Shown here in pieces: positions 39,312 through 46,263 of a stretch of 53,131 nucleotides of DNA; position 1 is the first letter of the stretch; each line of letters begins with the position of its first letter. The stretch spans positions 1 through 53,131 of the forward strand of contig JAGIAA010000016.1 of assembly GCA_017745115.1 (NCBI GenBank), written 5' to 3'. The position numbers and the translations under genes were made by a program. Below the pieces are notes generated by a model. That model was not told where the DNA came from and did no database searches. It saw nothing but the letters and a program-made list of their open reading frames with translations. This DNA is from Sphingobium sp. GTDB lineage: Bacteria > Pseudomonadota > Alphaproteobacteria > Sphingomonadales > Sphingomonadaceae.

Positions 39312-42300
39312 TCAGTACTTGACCCGCAGGCCGACCGACATGATCCGACCCAGCGGATTGGACACGAAGGCGTTGTAGCCGAAGCCGGCCCCGGTGATGC
39401 CGCCGACGTTGCCGTTGTAGAATGGCGGATTCTTGTCGAACAGGTTCTGAGCGTCAAGATAGACCTGCCAGCCACTGAAGAGGCCGTTTCCACCCACTTC
39501 GTACTGCAGGTGAAGATCGAAGGTGTGGTTCGGACTCACTCGGTCGCCGCCGCTGGCGGGGTTGCCATTAGCGTCGTTGACGATCGGCGTGACCGGCGTT
39601 CCCCAGTTCAGGTACGGACCGGTGTAGTTCCAGAACAGGTCCGCCGAGAAACCGCCCATCTCCCAACCAAACTGGGCGCGGTTCTTGAACGCGACCGATG
39701 GGAAGGTCGTATTGAAGCCTGAGGTGTTCAGGATCGAGAAATCCGGGCTGCCGGTAAAGCTCTGGCGGAACTTGGTGAACCAGGTGAACGCGGTACCCAC
39801 CGAAAAACGACCCAGGCCGGTCTTGGGCGTGCGGTAGCTGAACGATCCATCGATGCCCTCAAGGTTGAGATCGAGCGCGTTCCGCGTTGACTGGTCGATC
39901 ATGTACGCCGTGACCAGCGGCACGGTGCCTCCGATCGTCGCGCCATTGTCGATGTTCGCGAACGTATTGATCTGCGCCGGCGAACAGCCGGTCGGGGTCG
40001 TGCAGAGCGTCAGCAACTTGCGGAGACCGGCGGCACTGACGATTGCGGCCGGGCTAGGCGAGCTCACACCACCGATGAAGGTGTTGTGGAAGAAGGTAAC
40101 CGCCGCAGTGAACCCGGGCAGGAAGCGCGGCGCCAGGTCGACACCAACCGACCAGCTCTTGCCCTTTTGCGGCACTTCGCCAGTGAAGCCGCCACCGAGC
40201 TGACGCCGCATCGCACCGACGGCATTGCCGTTCGCTGCGGTGCCGCTGCCAATCTGGCATCGCGCATTGGTGAGGCCCGCCAAGTTCGCGGTGGTGCAGG
40301 GCGTGTTCGATACGTTGCCGTTGGCACCGATGATCCGGGCGCCCGGTACGTTCACCACATCCGGGAAATTGTCGACTGGCACGTTCAGCGAACCCGTCGG
40401 GCCGACCGAGCCAGAAGCGTAAAGATAGCCCTGGGTCGGGTCGCCGATCACACCGATCGGCGGCGCCACGAACGCCTTCGCCCAGTTGCCGCGAATCTTC
40501 AAGCCAGGGACGATTTCCCAATTCGCCGCAAATTTCGGGTTCGTCGTGTCGCCGACATCGCTGAATTTATCGTAGCGACCGGCAATAGAAACCTCCAACT
40601 TGTAGATGAGCGGGATTTCCATCTCCGGACTGACGAGCGGTACGTAGAGTTCGCCATAGAAGGACTTGATGTTGCGATGATAGTTATAGACGCGATAGCC
40701 GGAGCCGGTCGTCGTCGGGCCTGTGTTGTTGGCGCCGATGAATTTCTGTTGCTGGTCCTGCCAGAAATATTCGCCGCCAATGGCGACTTTGACGTCGCCA
40801 CCTGGCAGTGACAGGGCCGAGCCTTGCAAGTCGAGCTTGACCATGTTGAACTGGTTGAGGTTCGTATTGCCGGAGTTGTTCGAATAAAGCGAACGCTGCA
40901 CCGCCGCTGACGTGCGGTTCGTCGGATCGTTGAGCGGACGCCACACATCGATCGCGTTCGCGGTCGTCAGCGGCAGATTGAGCGCAATGACGTTCTGACC
41001 GGCGACGTCGGACGCCAGGACATTGCCGTTCTGGGTCGTACCGTTCAACGCAAGCGCGGCGCAGGCGCCACAAAAGGTGTTGATATTGTCGGTCGAAGAA
41101 CGGTTCCAGCCAGCGGCGTCGCTGAACGTCACCGACCAGGTGTTGCTCAGCTTATAGTTGGCGACGAACGAGCCATAGATCACGTCCGACTGCGTCCGGT
41201 TGTCGCCATAGTTGCTGTCAGGCCGCAAAGCGAGGACGTTGACATTCTCGATGGTTGTCGTTGGGGCACCGGCCGGCGCAACGAAGAACGGGTTATACTG
41301 GTCCGGGAAGCGGTTCGTGGTGCCTCCGGTAGCGCCCGCGCCATACGCCAGGGCATTGATCGTGCCCGGGCCGCCCGGTGAGTGGGTCCGCTGGCGGTTG
41401 TAGTTCAGCATCGCCTGCATCGACAGCTTGTCGCCGAAGTCGTTGGTGACCTTCATGTACACATTGCCGCGCCCCTGACCGGGCACCATCACAGAGTACA
41501 CCGAATTATTGCACGGCGCGTTGGCACCTGTGTTGGCCACCGGCGTCGTGGCGTTGGGGCCAAGGAAGACCTGATTGGCGATTCCGGAGTTGGCCGCACC
41601 GCCCTGCTGTTGCACAGTGATCGTCGCGGCGGGGCAGGTGAAGCTCAGATTGTTCGAACCGCCAAGCGCCCGATAGTCGCCCAGGCTGGTGAATGGGCGG
41701 TCGCGATTGTAGAGGATATTCTGCTCGCTGAGCGAACCCGCGATATACACGCCGCCGGTGGCCCAGGTCTTGCCCCAGATCATGCTGAGCGCAGTGTTGC
41801 TGTATTTGTCGCCGAAGCCGTGCTGGATGTTCGCCTCGAAGCCATCGAAGGTACGGCGCGTGACGTAGTTCACCACGCCGGCGACGGCGTCCGAACCATA
41901 GGCCGTGGACGCGCCGTCCGCGAGCACTTCAACCCGCTGGATCGCGCTGACCGGGATGATGTTGGGATCGGTCTGATTGAACTGCTGGCCACCGCCGGGC
42001 AGACGCAGACCGTCCACGATAACGAGGGTGGTATTCGATGACGAACCCGCGAGACTGTGGATCTGCGGCGAGTAATAGGAAAAGGCGTTTTCGGCCTGCG
42101 CAATCGAGCCCGAGGTCGAAATCGACGGAACGGTATTCACCAACTGCGACAGATTGACCGGCGCGGTCTTCTCGATCGTCGCGACGCCTACAGATACCAG
42201 GTTCGAGCCCACCGGCGCGACCCCACGGATCGCGGTACCCGTAACGATGATTTCTTCGGCAACCTTGTCGCTTACCGGCGCGGCGATCGCGGGACGATCC

Positions 42301-42434
42301 TCCTCGACCTGCGCGCGCGCTGGCGTGTCACCCGCAGCGCCTTTGGTCTGGGCGTTGGCGGCCGTTCCCAGCGTGAGCGAAAAAGCCAGCGCAGCGACCG
42401 AAACGCTACGCGTAAAGAGATATTCCTTGCGCAT
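39312..42434 (-). CDS. TonB-dependent outer-membrane receptor
   Basis: A 1040-residue receptor. Signal peptide residues 1-28 (LTLGTAANAQ), a short N-terminal stretch, the TonB box-like EEIIVTGTAIRG near residues 60-71, then the plug domain (QLVNTVPSISTSG, TLVIVDGLRLPGG, IQRVEVLADGASTAYGSDAVAGVVNY) and the 22-strand barrel, ending in the aromatic residue GLRVKY that is needed for outer-membrane insertion. It belongs to the large sphingomonad type that imports plant or aromatic oligomers rather than iron, although ligand cannot be read. A very good ribosome site GGAGGGG lies before ATG 42434. An operator (42462-42478), a -35/-10 pair (42484-42510) and tandem palindromes (42510-42551) stand upstream, suggesting tight control. 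Confidence 0.95.
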   Translation of the reverse strand: MRKEYLFTRSVSVAALAFSLTLGTAANAQTKGAAGDTPARAQVEEDRPAIAAPVSDKVAEEIIVTGTAIRGVAPVGSNLVSVGVATIEKTAPVNLSQLVNTVPSISTSGSIAQAENAFSYYSPQIHSLAGSSSNTTLVIVDGLRLPGGGQQFNQTDPNIIPVSAIQRVEVLADGASTAYGSDAVAGVVNYVTRRTFDGFEANIQHGFGDKYSNTALSMIWGKTWATGGVYIAGSLSEQNILYNRDRPFTSLGDYRALGGSNNLSFTCPAATITVQQQGGAANSGIANQVFLGPNATTPVANTGANAPCNNSVYSVMVPGQGRGNVYMKVTNDFGDKLSMQAMLNYNRQRTHSPGGPGTINALAYGAGATGGTTNRFPDQYNPFFVAPAGAPTTTIENVNVLALRPDSNYGDNRTQSDVIYGSFVANYKLSNTWSVTFSDAAGWNRSSTDNINTFCGACAALALNGTTQNGNVLASDVAGQNVIALNLPLTTANAIDVWRPLNDPTNRTSAAVQRSLYSNNSGNTNLNQFNMVKLDLQGSALSLPGGDVKVAIGGEYFWQDQQQKFIGANNTGPTTTGSGYRVYNYHRNIKSFYGELYVPLVSPEMEIPLIYKLEVSIAGRYDKFSDVGDTTNPKFAANWEIVPGLKIRGNWAKAFVAPPIGVIGDPTQGYLYASGSVGPTGSLNVPVDNFPDVVNVPGARIIGANGNVSNTPCTTANLAGLTNARCQIGSGTAANGNAVGAMRRQLGGGFTGEVPQKGKSWSVGVDLAPRFLPGFTAAVTFFHNTFIGGVSSPSPAAIVSAAGLRKLLTLCTTPTGCSPAQINTFANIDNGATIGGTVPLVTAYMIDQSTRNALDLNLEGIDGSFSYRTPKTGLGRFSVGTAFTWFTKFRQSFTGSPDFSILNTSGFNTTFPSVAFKNRAQFGWEMGGFSADLFWNYTGPYLNWGTPVTPIVNDANGNPASGGDRVSPNHTFDLHLQYEVGGNGLFSGWQVYLDAQNLFDKNPPFYNGNVGGITGAGFGYNAFVSNPLGRIMSVGLRVKY

Positions 42435-42461
42435 CCAATCCCCTCCTTTTTTACGGTACTT

Positions 42462-42478
42462 TTCATATCGTATATGAT
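42462..42478. promoter_or_regulatory. GntR-type operator before the TonB receptor gene
   Basis: TTCATAT-CGT-ATATGAT: one base off the ATCATAT-N3-ATATGAT consensus. It lies just downstream of the -10 element on the minus strand, about 28 bases before the start codon, a position suited to a repressor. Confidence 0.7.
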
Positions 42479-42483
42479 CTGAT

Positions 42484-42510
42484 GTTATATCCGAATGGTT
42501 GATGCGTCAA
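42484..42510 (-). promoter_or_regulatory. Likely sigma-70 type promoter of the TonB receptor gene
   Basis: On the minus strand TTGACG (42510-42505), 15 bases, TATAAC (42489-42484). The hexamers are five of six matches each; the spacer is two bases shorter than usual, which often goes with regulated promoters. Confidence 0.45.
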
Positions 42511-42551
42511 CTTTTGTCAGACAATAAAAAACTTTTGTCAGACAATAAAAA
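42510..42551. repeat. Perfect 21-base tandem duplication carrying a palindrome
   Basis: The 21-base unit (42510-42530) is repeated exactly at 42531-42551. Each unit contains TTGTC-A-GACAA (42514-42524 and 42535-42545), so two identical palindromes lie two helical turns apart on the same DNA face, directly upstream of the -35 element. Confidence 0.75.
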
Positions 42552-42858
42552 TACGCAAATGCGGGATTCGTATGCCCGGACGGGGCGATGAATGTGGGGT
42601 GTCTCCAGGAAAACCGATGCCCTCCGCAGCTCGCGGAGCGCGTAAGCCGGGCACGCTCAGATATTGCCAGGCGTGCCGTGGCGGATGAGCGGGACGTAGC
42701 AATGCGTCAGCGCGATACGATCGGCGAGGAGGTTGGTCGTTTGTCGAGCAGCGCAGGCAGCCTTGGATCGGCGTTGGCGGAGCTCGCCGCGTTCATCACG
42801 CACCCATGATTTCGCCGATGGTAACCATGTGTCGACATGTTCGCGCTAAACCGGCCCC
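42552..42858. other. Intergenic region before the AstD-like gene
   Basis: About 300 bases. A 73-codon frame at 42588-42809 on the plus strand is open and has GGGG before its ATG, but I recognise nothing in it and do not count it as a gene. No terminator or operator is visible besides those listed upstream. Confidence 0.4.
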
Positions 42859-44304
42859 ATGTCGTCCATGCTCGCATCCTATGAGCCTGCCACCGGCGCG
42901 CTCCTCTGGGAGGGCCAGGTCAGTGATATTGCAGACGAAATCGCCTGCGTAGAGCGTGCTGCCCCAGCCTGGGCGAAGCTGCCGCTGATCAACCGTATCG
43001 AGACCGTCCGCCGCTTCGCGCATCATGTCCGCGACAATGAGGAAAAGTTCGCCGACCTGATCTCGCGCGAGACGGGCCGGCCGCTCTGGGACACGCGGGC
43101 GGAAATCCACGCGCTGACCATGTCGGTCGACCAAGCGGTGATGGCGGTCTCCGAGCGGGCCGGATCGCGGCGTCTCGAAGGCGCCATGGGCGCGCGCCAG
43201 ACGCTGCGCCACCTGCCGCTGGGCATCATGGCCGTGATCGGTCCCGCCTGCACGCCAGCGAGAATCCCGACCGACCAGATCGTCGCCGCGCTGATCGCCG
43301 GCAATGGCGTGCTGTTCAAGCCGTCCGAGAAGACCCCGGTGGTCGGCCAGTGCCTGGTCGATCTCATGCACGGCGCCGGCATCCCCGAGGATCTCGTGCG
43401 CTGCGTGATCGGCGGGCCGGAGACCGGCGCCGCGCTGGCCGCCGACGACCGGATCGACGGCGTGCTCTTCACCGGCTCGACCATGACGGGCATCGCCATC
43501 TCCCGCGCGCTCGCGGGACATCCGGAAAAGCTGCTTTCGCTCAACATGGGCGGCAACAACGCCATCGTCGTCTGGGATGTCGCCGACATCGCCAGCGCCG
43601 CCGTGCTGATCGTCCAGTCGGCCTTTGCCTCGAGCGGTCAAAACTGCCTCGCTGCCCGGCGCCTCATCGTGCGCGACGCCATCGCCGACACGCTGATCGG
43701 CGAGGTCGTCCGGCTCACCGACCAGCTGCTGATCGATCACCCCCATGCCGAGGACGCGCCCTATATGGGCCCGCTCATCGACATGGACGCGGCGGACTGC
43801 CTGACCGACGGCTTCCTCTACCTGATGAGCAACGGCGGCCGGCCGATCCGCCACATGAAGCGCCCGATCGAGAATCTGCCGTTCGTGACGCCCGGCATCA
43901 TCGACTTGACCGACATGAAGGACCGCCCGCCCGACGTCGAATATTTCGGGCCCCTGTTGCAGATCGTCCGTGTCGCGGATTTCGAGACCGCGATCGGCAT
44001 CGCCAACGACACGCGCTACGGCCTCTGCACGGCCCTGATCGGCGGCGGGCCCGAGCATTTCGATTATTTCCTGGCGATGAGCAAAAGCGGCATCGTCAAC
44101 TGGAACCGCCCGACGACGGCGACGCCGGTCTCGGCGCCGATGGGCGGCACCGGCTATTCCGGCAACCACCGCCCGGGCGGCAGCTACACCGCCGACGCCT
44201 GCGCCTATCCGGTCGTCTCGGCGGCGTTCGATCAGCCAAGAGCGCTGATCGGGACGGGGCTGCGACAGACTGTGCCGTCGGGGGCGAGCGCCAGCGCGGC
44301 TTGA
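42859..44304 (+). CDS. AstD-like aldehyde dehydrogenase with changed catalytic positions
   Basis: A 481-residue aldehyde dehydrogenase most like N-succinylglutamate 5-semialdehyde dehydrogenase AstD by its ends and by FKPSEKTPVVG, LFTGSTMTG and SGQNCLAARRL. The catalytic cysteine is C263. However, the usual general-base glutamate (LEMGGNN in AstD) reads LNMGGNN here (N229), and the oxyanion asparagine region (GPYNFPGH in AstD) reads GPACTPAR, with C131 in place. Both changes are expected to weaken or alter dehydrogenase activity. No other arginine-succinyltransferase genes adjoin. Start ATG 42859, or ATG 42868; no strong ribosome site. It is not under the GntR operators. Confidence 0.8.
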   Translation: MSSMLASYEPATGALLWEGQVSDIADEIACVERAAPAWAKLPLINRIETVRRFAHHVRDNEEKFADLISRETGRPLWDTRAEIHALTMSVDQAVMAVSERAGSRRLEGAMGARQTLRHLPLGIMAVIGPACTPARIPTDQIVAALIAGNGVLFKPSEKTPVVGQCLVDLMHGAGIPEDLVRCVIGGPETGAALAADDRIDGVLFTGSTMTGIAISRALAGHPEKLLSLNMGGNNAIVVWDVADIASAAVLIVQSAFASSGQNCLAARRLIVRDAIADTLIGEVVRLTDQLLIDHPHAEDAPYMGPLIDMDAADCLTDGFLYLMSNGGRPIRHMKRPIENLPFVTPGIIDLTDMKDRPPDVEYFGPLLQIVRVADFETAIGIANDTRYGLCTALIGGGPEHFDYFLAMSKSGIVNWNRPTTATPVSAPMGGTGYSGNHRPGGSYTADACAYPVVSAAFDQPRALIGTGLRQTVPSGASASAA

Positions 44305-44325
44305 GGGTTATGGGTGAAGACTACT

Positions 44326-44649
44326 TCAAAACTGAGGTTCAGGAATATCGGTATACGCCTTTTCGTCATTGTTATCGTACTGATAGTATTGCTCGCCGGA
44401 AACGAGCGCGCCTCCCTTTTTGTATGAATATTTGACGATATAATCGTTGAACGCGTTGCCCTCGCCATATTCTTCTTTGATGCTGATCGTTCGATAAGAA
44501 TCTGGATTTTTGAGTTTGGCCATGACGGCCCGCTCGCACGCCGCCTCCTTCCTGCTGCAACCGGCGAGGAGGCAAGCCGACAGCACAATCAGCGAGCCCA
44601 CAGTGCTTGGCCGGACAATGCGCCTGGCGATTCTCGAAATAGATGACAT
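44326..44649 (-). CDS. Small lipoprotein of unknown function
   Basis: A 107-residue lipoprotein: an arginine-rich start, hydrophobic helix (STVGSLIVLSACL) and lipobox LAGC near residue 28, then a polar domain with KNPDSYRTISIKEEYGEG and VKYSYKKGG. A second cysteine near residue 34 (AACER) may form a disulfide. The DNA is visibly less G+C rich than around it, about 27 of 60 bases at 44341-44400, so it could be acquired. ATG 44649 follows GAGGGACGAC. It lies convergent to the AstD-like gene with 21 bases between the stops. Confidence 0.65.
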   Translation of the reverse strand: MSSISRIARRIVRPSTVGSLIVLSACLLAGCSRKEAACERAVMAKLKNPDSYRTISIKEEYGEGNAFNDYIVKYSYKKGGALVSGEQYYQYDNNDEKAYTDIPEPQF

Positions 44650-44921
44650 GTCGTCCCTCGAAGCGAGTTCGGCTTCTCCTCGTTCTTGCCAGGCTGCTGC
44701 CGCAAGCATTTTTCGCACCATATCGGTGGCCCGGCTAATACATCGCATCCGTCAGCACCTCCCGACGTGGTGGCACCAACCCATGGACATTCCCCCGCCC
44801 ATCCCTTAGACCGTCCTCACTTCGCCGCGCCTGACCGCGGCCGGGAAATTTTCCTTGCCGCAGACCGATGAGCGCCGTCGTTGTGACGCGCGTGGTCCAT
44901 CCTGCGGTGGGGAAATCCATC

Positions 44922-45416
44922 ATGACGACAATCGACCTTCGCGCGGACTGCGCGAATTGCGCGGCTTTGTGCTGCGTCGCGCTGGCCTTCGACCGCTCGG
45001 CCCTGTTCGCGATCGACAAGGCGGCGGGCGAGCCCTGCCCTCATCTCGACGCATGCGGCGCGTGCACCATTCATGCCGAGCGCGCCGAACGGGGCTTCCA
45101 GGGCTGCGTCAATTTCGACTGTCTGGGCGCCGGACAGCGGGCGACCCAGGCGCTGTTCGGGGGCCGGAGCTGGATGGCTGACAGGTCGCTGATCGGGCCG
45201 ATGGCCGAGGCCTTCAGCGGGCTCTTAACCGCGCACCGCATCCTGTCGCTGCTGGCTACGGCCGGGCGGCTCGACCTCTCCTTCGCCGATCGGCGGACGC
45301 TATCTGCGCTGCGCAGGGCGGTCGAGGATGCCGGCACCCAGGCCGAACCGCTCGACGCGCTGCGGCCGCGGATCGACGCCTTCCTCCACGGCCTGCGAGA
45401 TTACCTCGAACACTGA
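44922..45416 (+). CDS. Cysteine-rich (zinc/iron-chelating type) protein
   Basis: A 164-residue protein. The N-terminal half has eight or more cysteines in pairs: CANCAALCC, then CPHLDACGACTIH, then GCVNFDCLGAG. This pattern resembles the N-terminal module seen fused to pentapeptide-repeat proteins in other bacteria, and the general style of YkgJ-type metal-chelating proteins; here no pentapeptide part follows. The C-terminal half is helical. A metal or Fe-S site is likely. I chose ATG 44922, preceded by GGGGA about nine bases upstream, over ATG 44868. The role is unknown. Confidence 0.72.
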   Translation: MTTIDLRADCANCAALCCVALAFDRSALFAIDKAAGEPCPHLDACGACTIHAERAERGFQGCVNFDCLGAGQRATQALFGGRSWMADRSLIGPMAEAFSGLLTAHRILSLLATAGRLDLSFADRRTLSALRRAVEDAGTQAEPLDALRPRIDAFLHGLRDYLEH

Positions 45417-45764
45417 ACGTTTGGGCCGCCGGCACAGGTGGAGTTCCGACGGCCCGCCGCCGCGGTGTGGGACGCGCGGCGGCTGCGGCGCCTATGCCGG
45501 GCCTGGGTCCGAAAATCCGGGATTATCTGACTAATCTGGATCAGTCGGCCTTTCGGTGCCGGTCGCCAAGGTGTAGCTTCACGCCGTTCTCCCGCGTGCC
45601 TTGCTCGCCGCGCCGCTCCTGGCGGTGGGGACTTCGCCATTGGATTGCCGGCCTGAGCGATGCAGGGGAGAGGGTTGGACGAAGAGCGGGCCGCCGGATG
45701 TGGGAGTGTCCGGCGGCCCCTCATTTCGACTGATGTGTGGTCAGTCGGCTCCCCCCGGATTTCT
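45417..45764. other. Gene-free region with three hairpins
   Basis: Three inverted repeats: 45423-45432 with 45446-45455 (GGGCCGCCGG/CCGACGGCCC, one mismatch), 45456-45464 with 45475-45483 (GCCGCCGCG/CGCGGCGGC), and 45688-45698 with 45709-45719 (GGGCCGCCGGA/TCCGGCGGCCC, perfect). The first and last share sequence. They probably end transcription from the flanking genes (Cys-rich protein on plus, receiver on minus). I see no gene. Confidence 0.55.
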
Positions 45765-46157
45765 TCAGGAGACCGCGTCGCCGCCCGTCTGGTTAAGCAG
45801 CGTGGCGACGGCCGTCACCAGCTGAGCGCCGGCAAAAGGCTTTTGAAGCACCACGCTCTTCGGCACGCCGTTTGCCGGCCAATCCGCCGCGCTGTCGCCG
45901 GTGACATAGATGACCGCGACCGACGCGTTCAGTTCACGCGCGCGATGCGCCAAGGCCCACCCATCCGGTCCGCTGCCGAGCCGGATATCGGTGATGACCG
46001 CGGCGATGTCGCGGTGCCGCTTTTCCAGCATCGCCATGGCGGTGCTGCCATTGACGGCCTGGAGAACGGCAAACCCGCCCTCCTCCAGCGTCTCCTGCAT
46101 AACCAGCCGCACGAGCAACTCGTCATCTGCGAGCAGCAACAAAACCTGATCCGTCAT
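45765..46157 (-). CDS. Stand-alone response regulator receiver
   Basis: A 130-residue receiver domain: acid pair LADDE near residue 10-14, phospho-acceptor aspartate in AAVITDIRLGSGPDGW near 57, threonine in VIYVTGDSA, and lysine in VLQKPFAG. The motif DIRLG-x-G-DGW-LA is typical of the small receivers found with HWE/HisKA_2 kinases in alphaproteobacteria. No kinase lies beside it. Start ATG 46157; GTG 46163 in frame adds two residues. Distinct from the receiver at 10951. Confidence 0.85.
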   Translation of the reverse strand: MTDQVLLLLADDELLVRLVMQETLEEGGFAVLQAVNGSTAMAMLEKRHRDIAAVITDIRLGSGPDGWALAHRARELNASVAVIYVTGDSAADWPANGVPKSVVLQKPFAGAQLVTAVATLLNQTGGDAVS

Positions 46158-46171
46158 TCCCACCCCGGTCA

Positions 46172-46196
46172 GGGCGCCGCTTCCCGTTCAGCGCCC
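46172..46196. terminator. Weak hairpin downstream of the M16 protease gene
   Basis: GGGCGC (46172-46177) pairs with GCGCCC (46191-46196). It is short and lacks a T tract, so function is uncertain. Confidence 0.35.
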
Positions 46197-46263
46197 GGGG
46201 TCATCTTAGCATCAGCCAGATTCTGTCAAATAGTCCAAATGCTTGAACCGTCCGAGCTTGCCG

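Noticed and set aside
18921..42434. Naming the pathway as polyvinyl alcohol, polyethylene glycol or mycotoxin degradation
   Set aside because: PQQ dehydrogenase-cytochrome pairs recall these, but the defining partners (oxidised-PVA hydrolase, PEG dehydrogenase of GMC type) are missing, so any name would be a guess.
42588..42809. 73-codon plus-strand frame
   Set aside because: Weak support from GGGG before the ATG, but no recognisable motif; left as intergenic.
42796..44169. 457-codon minus-strand frame
   Set aside because: Shadow of the AstD-like gene, which has recognisable dehydrogenase motifs on the plus strand.
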